The notes below the pieces were generated by a model. That model was given only the letters and a program-made list of their open reading frames with translations. It was not told the DNA's origin and did no database searches. 50,528 nucleotides of DNA, taken from positions 1 through 50,528 of the forward strand of contig NZ_CACSJM010000022.1 in assembly GCF_902706185.1 (NCBI RefSeq), in the 5' to 3' direction. This DNA comes from Roseomonas sp. 18066. GTDB lineage: Bacteria > Pseudomonadota > Alphaproteobacteria > Acetobacterales > Acetobacteraceae. Positions within the stretch are counted from its first letter, which is position 1, and each line of letters starts with the position of its first letter. This document shows positions 42,895-50,528 of this stretch, piece by piece. The position numbers and the translations under genes were made by a program.

Positions 42895-43614
42895 ATGCCA
42901 CCGATGACGGAGCTGCCGCTGGCGCGCCGGGTGGCGGCACGCCCGCGCCTCGGCGAGGCTGGCTTCGGCCTGACCCTGACCTTCGTCGCCGGCGCCATCA
43001 ATGCCGGCGGGCTGCTGCTGGTGGGGCAATACACCTCGCACATGACCGGCACGGTCTCGGCGCTGGCCGACCACCTGGCGCTGGGCGCCTGGGCGGCGGT
43101 GCTGGCGGGGCTGGCCGCCCTGCTGCCCTTCCTGGCCGGCGCCGCGACCTCCGCCGTGCTGGTGAACTGGGCCCGCCGCCACGCCCATCGCCGCAGCCAC
43201 GCCTTGCCGATGCGGCTGGAGGCCAGCCTGATGCTGGGCTTCGGCCTGCTCGGCGCGCTGTGGCAGACCAGCCCCCTGGTGATCGTGCCCGCGGTGCCGC
43301 TGCTGTGCTTCCTGATGGGGCTGCAGAACGCGACCATCACCAAGATCTCCGGCGCCCGCATCCGCACCACCCATGTCACCGGCATCGCGACCGACATCGG
43401 CATCGAGCTGGGCAAGCTGTTCTACTGGAACTGGGGCGCCGACCCGCGCTTCGTCCGCGCCGACCGCGGCAAGCTGGGCCTGCTGGCAGTGCTGCTGGGC
43501 GGATTCCTCGCCGGAGGCATCGTCGGCGCGGTGGGTTTCGGTCAGCTGGGCTTCGTCTGCTGCCTCCCCCTCGCCGGGCTTGTGCTGGCGTTGGGGGAAG
43601 CAGAGGTCAGGTAA
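42895..43614 (+). CDS. YoaK family (DUF1275) membrane protein
   Basis: A 239-residue inner-membrane protein with six or so helices. The opening LTLTFVAGAINAGGLLLVGQ and YTSHMTGTVSALADHLALG, and later GLQNATITKISGARIRTTHV with TGIATDIGIELGK, are the conserved parts of the family. GGAGGG is five bases before the ATG at 42895. The function is unknown; transport is assumed. Confidence 0.88.
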   Translation: MPPMTELPLARRVAARPRLGEAGFGLTLTFVAGAINAGGLLLVGQYTSHMTGTVSALADHLALGAWAAVLAGLAALLPFLAGAATSAVLVNWARRHAHRRSHALPMRLEASLMLGFGLLGALWQTSPLVIVPAVPLLCFLMGLQNATITKISGARIRTTHVTGIATDIGIELGKLFYWNWGADPRFVRADRGKLGLLAVLLGGFLAGGIVGAVGFGQLGFVCCLPLAGLVLALGEAEVR

Positions 43615-43621
43615 GCCAAGG

Positions 43622-43667
43622 CTGGGGGAAGAATGAATTCTTCCCCCAGACCCCCATCATTCTTTTC
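43622..43667 (+). terminator. Long GAATTC-apex hairpin ending the YoaK transcript
   Basis: A 12-bp perfect stem with a TGAA loop (43622-43649) stands 7 bases past the YoaK stop. The tail is ACCCCCATCATTCTTTTCT. Confidence 0.7.
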
Positions 43668-43817
43668 TGGCACCGGCCATTGCAAGACCTACGCCGCACC
43701 GGAAGCGATACCAGGGGGTCACGGCGGGACACGTTGATATAATCAGCGCTCGCCGGCAGGTCGCGCTCTGGCTGGGCCGTTGCGCGTACTGTCGTCACGT
43801 GGACATGGCAATCTGAC

Positions 43818-43855
43818 AGAAAAAAGAAGGGGTCCAGGGGAATTCATTCCCCTGG
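43818..43855 (-). terminator. GAATTC-apex hairpin ending the flavin-monooxygenase transcript
   Basis: A 9-bp perfect stem (43834-43855) lies 8 bases past the minus-strand stop at 43864. On the minus strand it is followed by ACCCCTTCTTTTTTCT. Confidence 0.7.
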
Positions 43856-43863
43856 CCTTTCAC

Positions 43864-45186
43864 TTACGAATACTTACTCACCGGCACCGGCACCCCGAGA
43901 TGTTCGCGCAGGGTGGTCCCGGCGTATTCCGTCCGGAAGATGCCCCGGCGTTGCAGTTCCGGGATGACGAAGGCGGCGAAGTCTTCCAGCCCGATTGGCA
44001 GGGCGGGCGGGCAGATGTTGAAGCCGTCGGCGGCCTCGGCTTCCATCCAGGCCTGCATCTCGTCGGCGACCTGGGTCGCGGTGCCGATCAGGATGCGGGA
44101 GCCGAAGCCGGCGGCGATCGTCGTGTAGAGGCCGCGGATGGTCAGGTTGTCGCGGCGCGCCAGCTTCAGCAGGTTCTGGGCGATGCTGCGGACGCGCGGG
44201 TCGTTCGGCTCGGGCACCGGGCCGTCCAGCGGATAGGCCGAGAGATCGCCCATCTGCGCATAGAGGTAGGACAGGCCGAGCTCGGGCGCGACGAGGGCGT
44301 TGAGCAGGTCGTATTTCTCCCGCGCCTCGGCCTCGGTGGCGCCGATGAAGGGGGTGATGCCGGGCATGATCTTGATGCCGTCCGGGCTGCGGCCGGCATT
44401 CGCCGTGCGCTGCTTGAGGTCGGCATAGTAGCTGCGGCCGGTCTCCAGCTCGTGGGGCACCGCATAGACCACCTCGGCGCTGGTGGCGGCGATCTCCATG
44501 CCGGCCTCGGAGGCGCCGGCCTGCACCAAGATCGGGCGGGTCTGCGGGCTGCGCGCGACGCTCAGCGGGCCCTTGACCTTGAAGTGCTTGCCCTGGTGGT
44601 TCAGTACATGCAGCTTGTCGGCGTCGAAGAAGATGCCGGCTTCCTTGTCGCGGCTGGCGAAGGCGTCGGCGTCCCAGCTGTCCCACAGGCCCTTGACCAC
44701 CTCGACGAACTCGCCGGCGCGCTCGTAGCGGGTGCCGTAGTCGAGATGGGCGTCGCGGTTGAAGTTCTGCGCCTCGGCGTCGGACCAGCTGGTGACGATG
44801 TTCCAGCCGGCGCGGCCGCCGCTGATCTTGTCGAGCGAGGCGTATTTCCGCGCGATGTGGAAGGGCTCATTGTAGGTGGTCGACGCCGTGGCCACCAGGC
44901 CGATGCGGCTGGTCATCGGGGCCAGGGCGGAGAGCAGCGTCAGCGGCTCCAGCTCCGCGGTCTGGGCGGAGCGGCAGAGCGAGCCCGGCGGCTCGTCCTT
45001 GGCGCGGATGCCGATACCGTCGGCCAGGAAGACCATGTCGAACTTGGCCGCTTCCGCCAGCTGGGCCACGCGCAGGAAGTGGCGAAAGTCGGAGGCGCCG
45101 CCGGGATCGACCTGCGGGTGCCGCCAGGCGGCGGCGTGGTAGCCGAGATAGCGCATCGACAGGCCGAGGCTCATCTGTCGGGTCAT
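43864..45186 (-). CDS. FMN-dependent monooxygenase, NtaA/SnaA/DszA family
   Basis: A 440-residue bacterial-luciferase-fold enzyme that would use FMNH2 from a partner reductase. Family marks are LSMRYLGYHAAAWRHP, FDMVFLADGIGIR, the TSRIGLVATASTTYNEPFH strand, GRAGWNIVTSWSDAEAQNFN and RYERAGEFVEVVKGLWDSWD. These are the nitrilotriacetate/dibenzothiophene-sulfone/DMS monooxygenase group. The start at 45186 has GGAG nine bases upstream. It is the last gene of a Dpp-type transporter unit, suggesting that the imported compound (amine, sulfone or chelate) is oxidised here. No flavin reductase is nearby. Confidence 0.88.
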   Translation of the reverse strand: MTRQMSLGLSMRYLGYHAAAWRHPQVDPGGASDFRHFLRVAQLAEAAKFDMVFLADGIGIRAKDEPPGSLCRSAQTAELEPLTLLSALAPMTSRIGLVATASTTYNEPFHIARKYASLDKISGGRAGWNIVTSWSDAEAQNFNRDAHLDYGTRYERAGEFVEVVKGLWDSWDADAFASRDKEAGIFFDADKLHVLNHQGKHFKVKGPLSVARSPQTRPILVQAGASEAGMEIAATSAEVVYAVPHELETGRSYYADLKQRTANAGRSPDGIKIMPGITPFIGATEAEAREKYDLLNALVAPELGLSYLYAQMGDLSAYPLDGPVPEPNDPRVRSIAQNLLKLARRDNLTIRGLYTTIAAGFGSRILIGTATQVADEMQAWMEAEAADGFNICPPALPIGLEDFAAFVIPELQRRGIFRTEYAGTTLREHLGVPVPVSKYS

Positions 45187-45199
45187 GGCGGGCATCTCC

Positions 45200-45982
45200 T
45201 CAGGCGGGCAGGTCGTGCAGCGTGCCGATCAGGGCACGGGTGTAGTCGTGGCGCGGATGGTCGAAGATCTGGTCGGTGGGGCCGATTTCCAGCAGCTTGC
45301 CGAAATGCATCACGGCGATGCGGTGGCAGAGGAAGCGCGCCACATGCAGGTCGTGGGTGATGAAGACCATGGCGAGGCCCCGCTCGGCCTGCAGCCGGCG
45401 CAGCAGGTTCAGGATCTGCGCGCGCACCGAGACGTCGAGCTTGGACACCGCCTCGTCGGCGACGATCAGCTGCGGCTCCAGCGCGAGCGCCCGGCCGATG
45501 GCGGCGCGCTGCAGCTGGCCGCCGGACATCTGGTGCGGGTAGCGGGGGGCGAAATCGGCCGGCAGCCCGACCTCGGCCAGGATGGCGGCGATGCGGGCGG
45601 GCAGCTCGGCCTTGGCGCAGAGGCCATGCAGCAGCAGCGGCGTGGCGATCGCGGTGAAGATGGTCTGCCGCGGATTGAAAGAAGAAAGCGGGTCCTGGAA
45701 CACCATCTGCATGGCGCGGCGATGCGGGCGCAGCGCCGCCTCGCCCAGATGCGTGATGTCGCGGCCCTGCAGCAGGATCTTTCCGGCGGCGGGCTCGTAG
45801 AGCCGCAGCAGGGTCTTGCCCAGCGTCGTCTTGCCGCTGCCGGATTCCCCGACAAGGCCCAGGATCTCGCCGGGGGCGACGGAGAGGCTGACGCCATCCA
45901 CCGCCTTCAGCACGCCGCCCGGGCGGTTGCGGTCGGGGAAATGGACGCCGAGGTCCTGGAGGTCGAGCAGCGCGTCAGGCAT
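45200..45982 (-). CDS. Peptide-type ABC transporter ATPase (DppF/OppF-like)
   Basis: A 260-residue ATPase. Walker A is GESGSGKTT, the Q-loop region MVFQDPLSSFNPRQT, the signature MSGGQLQRAAIGRAL and Walker B LIVADEAVSKLD. The Ala-Val in place of the usual Pro-Thr after DE is a small deviation that is seen in some OppF proteins. It overlaps the second ATPase gene by eight bases. It lacks the C-terminal oligopeptide-transporter extension with cysteines that the partner ATPase has. Confidence 0.92.
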   Translation of the reverse strand: MPDALLDLQDLGVHFPDRNRPGGVLKAVDGVSLSVAPGEILGLVGESGSGKTTLGKTLLRLYEPAAGKILLQGRDITHLGEAALRPHRRAMQMVFQDPLSSFNPRQTIFTAIATPLLLHGLCAKAELPARIAAILAEVGLPADFAPRYPHQMSGGQLQRAAIGRALALEPQLIVADEAVSKLDVSVRAQILNLLRRLQAERGLAMVFITHDLHVARFLCHRIAVMHFGKLLEIGPTDQIFDHPRHDYTRALIGTLHDLPA

Positions 45983-46943
45983 CGAGCAGGCACCGCATCT
46001 GGCGTCCGGGGGCGATGTCGCGCAGCGGCTGCGGCGCCTCGCAGCCGGGGCGCGCCTCCGAGCAGCGCGGGCGGAAGACGCAGCCCGAAGGCCGCTGGCC
46101 AGGGCCCGGCAGGTGGCCGGGGATCTCTGCCAATTGCTCGGCGCGGGCGGCGAGCGCGCGGGCGGTCGCGATCAGGCCGCGGGTATAGGGGTGGCGGGGC
46201 GCGGCCAGCATTTCGGCGGCGGGGCCCTGCTCGACGATCTCGCCGGCATACATCACCGCGATGCGGTCGCTGATCTGGCCGGCGATGCCGATGTCATGGG
46301 TGATGAAGACGAAGGCGGCCGACAGCCGCTTCCGCAGGTCGCGGAACAGCGTCAAAATTTGCTGCTCGACGATGTTGTCGAGGTTGGTGGTGGGCTCGTC
46401 GGCGACGATCAGCCCCGGTTCAAGGGCCACCACCATGGCGATCAGCGCCCGCTGCAGCATGCCGCCCGACAGCTGGTGCGGATAGCGTTCCAGCACCGCG
46501 GCCGGGTTGGGGATGCCGACACTGTCCAGCAGTTGCTCGGCCTCGGGCTTCCAGGCGCCGCGCAGGCCCCGGCGCTCGAGGGCGGTGCGCAGGTGCCAGC
46601 CGATGCTCTTGGCCGGGTTGAAGGAGCCGACCGGGTCCTGGAAGACCATGGCCATCTCGCGGCCGCGCCAGGGGCGAAATTCGCGGTCGGAGAGCGAGGT
46701 CAGGTCGCGGTCGCGCCAGACCATGGCATCGGCCTCGGCGCGCAGCCCGTCGGGCAGCAGCCGCAGCAGGGCCAGGCTGGTGATGGTCTTGCCCGAGCCG
46801 CTCTCGCCGATGATGCCCAGCGTCTCGCCTTCGCGCAGCGCCAGGTCGACCGCGCGCACCACCTCCAGCGGGCCGGCATGGATGCGCAGGTTGCGCACCT
46901 CCAGCAATTTCTTCGGCATTGCCTGTTGAAGCGGGGGGCTCAT
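45975..46943 (-). CDS. Peptide-type ABC transporter ATPase (DppD/OppD-like)
   Basis: A 322-residue ATPase. Walker A is GESGSGKTI, then MVFQDPVGSFNPAKS, the signature LSGGMLQRALIAM and Walker B LIVADEPTTNLD. The C-terminal region GCVFRPRCSEARPGCE holds the cysteines of the oligopeptide-transporter extension that can carry an iron-sulfur cluster in this family. It overlaps the permease gene by four bases. Confidence 0.92.
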   Translation of the reverse strand: MSPPLQQAMPKKLLEVRNLRIHAGPLEVVRAVDLALREGETLGIIGESGSGKTITSLALLRLLPDGLRAEADAMVWRDRDLTSLSDREFRPWRGREMAMVFQDPVGSFNPAKSIGWHLRTALERRGLRGAWKPEAEQLLDSVGIPNPAAVLERYPHQLSGGMLQRALIAMVVALEPGLIVADEPTTNLDNIVEQQILTLFRDLRKRLSAAFVFITHDIGIAGQISDRIAVMYAGEIVEQGPAAEMLAAPRHPYTRGLIATARALAARAEQLAEIPGHLPGPGQRPSGCVFRPRCSEARPGCEAPQPLRDIAPGRQMRCLLDA

Positions 46944-47782
46944 GGGCCAGCGGCCTTGCGCAGGCGGGGGTCGGTCAGGTCGCGCAGACCGTCGCCCAGC
47001 AGGTTGAGGCCCAGCAGCGCCACCGAGACGACGACGCCGGTCAGCGTCAGCACCCAGGGGGCGCGCTGAAAATACTCGCGCCCATCGGCCAGGATGACGC
47101 CGAGGGAGGGCGTCGGCGGCTGCACGCCGAGGCCGAGGAAGGACAGCCCCGCCTCCATCACGATGCCGAAGGCGATGCCGACGCTGGCCTGCACCAGCAG
47201 GGTCGAGAAGATATTGGGCAGGATCTCGAAGACCAGGATGCGGGCCGGGCGCTGGCCCATCAGCCGCGCGGCCTGGACGAAGGGCTCGTGCATCATGGTC
47301 CGCGTCAGGTTGCGGGCCAGGCGGGCGAAGATCGGCAGATAGGCCAGCGCGATGGCGATCATCACGTTGTGCATGCCGAAGCCGAGCACCACCATCATGA
47401 ACAAGGCGAGGACGAAGCTGGGGAAGGCGAACAGAAGATCGCAGAAGGCCATCAGCAGGGCCTCGCGGTTGCCGCCGTGCCAGGCGGCATGCATGCCGAG
47501 CGTGGTGCCGATGGCCGCGCCCGACAGCACGCCGACGGTGCTGATCAGGAAGGAGATCTGGCCGCCGCTCAGCACTCGGGACAGCACGTCGCGCCCGAAG
47601 GAATCCGTCCCCAGCCAGTGGGTGCCGTCCGGCGGCGTCAGGACATTGATGAAATCCATCTCGGTGGCCGAGAAGGGTGTGATCCAGGGCCCGGCCAGGA
47701 TGCCGAACAGCACGACCAGCGTGATGGCCAGCCCGAGCGACAGGGTGCGGGCGCCGGCCAGCAGGCGGAGCGTCCGGCGCAT
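46940..47782 (-). CDS. Peptide-type ABC transporter permease (DppC/OppC-like)
   Basis: A 280-residue permease. The N-terminal helix is followed by a periplasmic HWLGTDSFGRDVLSR motif, the signature of DppC proteins. The coupling loop is EPFVQAARLMGQRPARILVFEILPN, and LSFLGLGVQPPTPSLG is near the end. It overlaps the DppB stop by one base (TGATG). Confidence 0.93.
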   Translation of the reverse strand: MRRTLRLLAGARTLSLGLAITLVVLFGILAGPWITPFSATEMDFINVLTPPDGTHWLGTDSFGRDVLSRVLSGGQISFLISTVGVLSGAAIGTTLGMHAAWHGGNREALLMAFCDLLFAFPSFVLALFMMVVLGFGMHNVMIAIALAYLPIFARLARNLTRTMMHEPFVQAARLMGQRPARILVFEILPNIFSTLLVQASVGIAFGIVMEAGLSFLGLGVQPPTPSLGVILADGREYFQRAPWVLTLTGVVVSVALLGLNLLGDGLRDLTDPRLRKAAGP

Positions 47783-48741
47783 CAGGCGCGCGCCTTGGGG
47801 TCGAGGCGGGTGCAGAGCAGGTCCACGGCCAGGTTGGTCATCAGCACGATCACCAGGAAGGTCAGGGCGCAGGCCTGGATCACCGGATAGTCGCGGCCGA
47901 AGGCGCCATCGACCATCAGCGAGCCGAGGCCGGGGATGCCGAAGACCCGCTCGATCACCACCACGCCGCCCAGCAGGTAGCGCACCTGCAGGCCGATGAT
48001 GGTGACATAGGGGATCAGGGCGTTGCGCAGGATGGTGTGGATGAAGACGAAGGCGCCGGAATGGCCGATGGAGCGGGACGCCGTCACATAGGGCCGGTGC
48101 ATGACGTCGAGCAGCGCGGCGCGCAGCACGCGGGAGAAGACGGCCGCCATGGGCGCGGCGATCGCCAGCGCCGGCAGGAAGCCCGAGAGCAGCGCGCCGG
48201 GGAGCGAATCCACCGGCGAGACGAAGCCGTAGGACGGAAAGATCGGGAAGTTCAGCGCCAGGAAGAAGATCAGCACGTAGCCCAGCCAGAAATCCGGCAT
48301 GGAGACGCCGAGCACCGCCATCGAGGTCAGCGCCGTGTCGGCGGCCTTGCCCCGCTGCAGCGCGGCGATGGTGCCGGCGACCAGCGAGATCGTGGCCGCC
48401 AGCAGCAGCGCGTAGAGGCCGACGAAGGCGGTGACCGGCAGCCGGCTGGCGATCAGCTCGCCCACCGGCACGCCGCCGGCCAGCGTCAGCGAGCGGCCGA
48501 AATCGCCGACCAGCGCGCCGCTTATCCAGGACAGGAACTGCTGCCAGACCGGCAGGTCGAGCCCATGCAGCTTGCGGAAGGCGGCGACCAGCTCGGGCCG
48601 GGCATTCTCGCCCAGCGCCGAGAGGGCCGGGTCGCCCGGCGCCGCCTTCATCGCGAAGAAGACCAGCAGCGCGCCGGCCAGCAGCGTCAGCAGCAGGATG
48701 CCGGCGCGGCGGACGCCCCGGCGCAAGGTGGTCGAAGCCAA
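47782..48741 (-). CDS. Peptide-type ABC transporter permease (DppB/OppB-like)
   Basis: A 319-residue permease. The opening RRAGILLLTLLAGALLVFFA and MKAAPGDPA are typical, with LHGLDLPVWQQFLSWI next. The coupling loop is RPYVTASRSIGHSGAFVFIHTILRNAL, and VIERVFGIPGLGSLMVDGAFGRDYPVIQ follows it. No ATG is available at the right place. I chose the TTG at 48741, 7 bases after the binding-protein stop; the open frame upstream is a shadow of that gene. Confidence 0.88.
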   Translation of the reverse strand: MASTTLRRGVRRAGILLLTLLAGALLVFFAMKAAPGDPALSALGENARPELVAAFRKLHGLDLPVWQQFLSWISGALVGDFGRSLTLAGGVPVGELIASRLPVTAFVGLYALLLAATISLVAGTIAALQRGKAADTALTSMAVLGVSMPDFWLGYVLIFFLALNFPIFPSYGFVSPVDSLPGALLSGFLPALAIAAPMAAVFSRVLRAALLDVMHRPYVTASRSIGHSGAFVFIHTILRNALIPYVTIIGLQVRYLLGGVVVIERVFGIPGLGSLMVDGAFGRDYPVIQACALTFLVIVLMTNLAVDLLCTRLDPKARA

Positions 48742-48748
48742 AGTCGGA

Positions 48749-50326
48749 TTACCCCAGCGACATCGACGCGAACTGGTCGCCGAAATTGGAATAGGGCAGC
48801 TGGGTGAAGCCGCTGACATTGGCGCCCAGCAGGTTGTGGATGTTGGAGCAGAACAGCGGGATCACCGGCATGTCGTCGATCCACAGCGCCTCGCTCTCGC
48901 GATACAGCGCGCCGCGCCTGGCCACGTCCAGCTCCTGCCGCGCCTGGATCAGCAGGGCGTCCAGCTTCGGGTTGGAATAGCCGGCGAAGTTGCGCCAGCC
49001 CTCGGTGTGCAGCAGGTCGTAGGAATATTCGTCCGGGTCGATCATGCCGAGCCAGCCCCAGGTGCCGGCCTGGTAGTCGCCGGCGCGGATGCGGGCGAAG
49101 ACGGTGTTGGCCTCGGTGACCTCGACATTCAGCTGGGTGCCGAGCACCTGGTTGACCTGCGCCACGACCACCTCCGCCGTGCGCTTCCACCAGCCCGAGC
49201 CCCAGGTCAGGATGGTGCCCTTGGTGCCGGCGCCATACTTCGACTTGGCCAGTTCCTCCTTGGCGCGGGCGGCGTTGAAGGTCGACAGCGGCTTGGGCGC
49301 CGGGTCATAGGCGGCGGTCAGCGAGGGCGGGATCAGCCCCGGGGTCGCGACGCCCTCGCCGAACAGCACCACGCGCACCAGCACGTCGCGGTTGATCGCC
49401 AGCGACACGGCACGGCGGAAATGCACGTCGTCGAAGGGCGGCTTGCGGTTGTTCAGCGACAGGAAGCGGGTGTTCAGCCCCGGCTGCTTCATCACCTTGA
49501 TGTCGGTGCGCTTCTCCAGCGCCGGGATATCGGCAAACGGCGCGGTCGAGGTGATGTCGACCTGCTTGCCCAGCAGCGCGGTGACGCCGCTGGTCTCCTC
49601 GGCGATCAGCGGGATCTCGATCTCCGGGATGCGCGGCGCGCCGCCGAAATAGTCGGCGAACGCCGACAGCTTCAGCGCCTGGTTCGGCTCCCAGCTGCGC
49701 AGGCGATAGGCGCCGGTGCCGATCGGCTTGCGGCCGAAGCCGGCGGGATCGGCCATGAAGGCCTTGCGCGGCAGGATCTGCGTCCCCGTCCGGGCATTGG
49801 ACAGGAAGGTCAGCAGCGGGGCGAAGGGGGCCGAGGTGCGCAGCCGCACCGTCTGCGCATCCGGCACGTCGATCTGGCTGATGGCCGAGACCTTGCTGCG
49901 GTTGGGCGACTTGGTCGTCTCGTCCAGCAGCCGCTCCAGCGTGAACTTCACGTCGTCCGAGGTCAGCGTGCTGCCGTCGTGGAACTTGACGCCGGGCCGC
50001 AGCTTGAACTCGATCTGGCCGTCGCCGGCGACGGTGACGCTCTCGGCCAGGTCCGGCACCGGGCGCATCTGCGCATCCAGCTTCAGCAGCCCGTTATAGA
50101 GGCCCCAGATCACGTAGTATTCCGGGATCAGCGCGGCGACCGCCGGGTCCAGCGTGTTGACCACGTTGTAGCCGGAAATGGCGGCGCGCAGGGTGGTCGG
50201 CGCGGCCAGCGCCGGCCCGCGCGGCCAACCCAGGGCGGCCACACCCGCGGCGGCGGAGGCGAGCCCCGCCCCGGCGCCCATGATGGCGCGGCGGGACAAG
50301 GCGGCGCGCGGCGATTGCTCGGTCAT
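48749..50326 (-). CDS. ABC transporter substrate-binding protein, family 5 (peptide/Dpp type)
   Basis: A 525-residue exported binding protein with a Tat-like signal (ALSRRAIMGAGAGLASA, cleavage near ALAAP). Marks are VVNTLDPAVAALIPEYYVIW, IEFKLRPGVKFHDGSTLTSD and DVKFTLERLLD. GGGGG stands seven bases before the ATG at 50326, which puts the signal at the N terminus. It is the first gene of a six-gene unit running binding protein, two permeases, two ATPases and a flavin monooxygenase. The ligand is unknown, and the monooxygenase suggests a small organic amine or sulfur compound rather than a peptide. Confidence 0.92.
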   Translation of the reverse strand: MTEQSPRAALSRRAIMGAGAGLASAAAGVAALGWPRGPALAAPTTLRAAISGYNVVNTLDPAVAALIPEYYVIWGLYNGLLKLDAQMRPVPDLAESVTVAGDGQIEFKLRPGVKFHDGSTLTSDDVKFTLERLLDETTKSPNRSKVSAISQIDVPDAQTVRLRTSAPFAPLLTFLSNARTGTQILPRKAFMADPAGFGRKPIGTGAYRLRSWEPNQALKLSAFADYFGGAPRIPEIEIPLIAEETSGVTALLGKQVDITSTAPFADIPALEKRTDIKVMKQPGLNTRFLSLNNRKPPFDDVHFRRAVSLAINRDVLVRVVLFGEGVATPGLIPPSLTAAYDPAPKPLSTFNAARAKEELAKSKYGAGTKGTILTWGSGWWKRTAEVVVAQVNQVLGTQLNVEVTEANTVFARIRAGDYQAGTWGWLGMIDPDEYSYDLLHTEGWRNFAGYSNPKLDALLIQARQELDVARRGALYRESEALWIDDMPVIPLFCSNIHNLLGANVSGFTQLPYSNFGDQFASMSLG

Positions 50327-50364
50327 CGGAAGCCCCCAGGGAATGCGGATGATTCTTGTCCGTC

Positions 50365-50379
50365 TGAATTTCAGTATAC
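50365..50379 (+). promoter_or_regulatory. Direct repeat 1 in the divergent region before the Dpp-type unit
   Basis: TGAATTTCAGTATAC, 39 bases before the binding-protein start. It recurs at 50471 with 13 of 15 bases the same. It may be a regulator site. Confidence 0.35.
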
Positions 50380-50470
50380 GTCCGAAGACCATCCGGCCTG
50401 CAAGCACCCTTATGAAGCGAATTTTCCCTAGGCAGACCGGGGGTGCCTGTGCTTTGCCATCCCCCTGCCT

Positions 50471-50485
50471 TGAATTTCGGCATAC
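50471..50485 (+). promoter_or_regulatory. Direct repeat 2 in the divergent region
   Basis: TGAATTTCGGCATAC, 16 bases before a possible plus-strand start at 50501, and matching repeat 1 at 13 of 15 positions. Confidence 0.35.
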
Positions 50486-50500
50486 TGGAATCCGGATGGC

Positions 50501-50528
50501 ATGAACGAGCTGCCCCCTCCCGCGAGCC
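50501..50528 (+). CDS. Possible start of a divergent gene, cut by the window edge
   Basis: An ATG opens MNELPPPAS and continues past the end of the window. It stands where a divergent gene, perhaps the regulator of the Dpp-type unit, would be expected. Only nine codons are visible, so this is a guess from position. Confidence 0.2.

Larger units (their letters stand above)
43622..43855 (+). repeat. Composite palindromic repeat, copy C (complete)
   Basis: A 234-bp unit filling the space between the convergent ends of the YoaK and flavin-monooxygenase genes. Order: hairpin 43622-43649, C/T-rich tail, CACCGGCC, conserved block 43711-43738 (more diverged than copies A and B), AGGTCGCGCT, CACGTGGACATGGCAATC from 43796, AGAAAAAAGAAG, hairpin 43834-43855. 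The first hairpin has the long AAGAA-containing stem seen in copy A. Confidence 0.8.

Overview
The window is uniformly GC-rich, about 70 percent by eye. The gene content fits an alphaproteobacterium of the Acetobacteraceae/Rhodospirillales type, with Roseomonas-like as my best guess from the mix of families. It is rich in periplasmic binding-protein transporters (Opp/Dpp, Liv, Pot and tripartite-tricarboxylate types), and it also carries HyuAB, an HWE-family kinase and an FMN-riboswitch-controlled RibH2. I see no tRNA, rRNA, CRISPR array or phage genes. No database search was possible, so names rest on recognised motifs and family resemblance.

Layout. 1-346: the 3' end of an IS110-like transposase runs into a composite palindromic repeat. 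347-16.3 kb: a catabolic region with a peptide-type binding protein, an amidase, a branched-chain-type ABC transporter (binding protein, two permeases, one ATPase), a cupin, a PhzS-like flavin monooxygenase, a kynurenine-formamidase-like hydrolase, HyuA and HyuB, a LysR regulator and a TctC/Bug binding protein. Together these could import an amide, lactam or N-heterocycle, hydroxylate it and open its ring. 16.3-20.1 kb: an IclR regulator, a small Nif11-leader-like peptide, an RTX protein, and ribH2 behind an FMN riboswitch. 20.1-25.6 kb: Ada coupled to a 2-oxoglutarate oxygenase, an MFS transporter, and a D-amino-acid dehydrogenase next to a 4-hydroxyproline-type epimerase. 25.8-31.0 kb: a Pot-type ABC transporter ending in an M24 peptidase, divergent from the epimerase pair; this suggests use of hydroxyproline or hydroxyproline peptides. 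31.1-34.3 kb: a methyltransferase, a free-standing ethylene-receptor-like membrane domain followed directly by an HWE kinase, and two small unknown proteins. 34.4-40.9 kb: a haem uptake locus (receptor, HmuV, HmuU, HmuT, HmuS) with two Fur-like boxes and an HxlR regulator. 40.9-50.5 kb: a luciferase-like monooxygenase remnant, a CMD/AhpD pair, an acidic protein, a YoaK protein, then an NtaA-type flavin monooxygenase downstream of a complete Dpp-type transporter.

The most distinctive non-coding feature is a family of about 230-bp composite repeats. Each is built from terminal hairpins with GAATTC at the apex, short T-rich tracts, an internal conserved block and a CACGTG palindrome. Copies lie at 118-331, 15033-15261 and 43622-43855, two of them between convergent genes, and lone terminal hairpins occur at 7415 and 9981. 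The IS110-like end sits where the outer hairpin of the first copy should be. The most distinctive protein feature is the split ethylene-receptor-like sensor and kinase pair at 31.9-33.6 kb.
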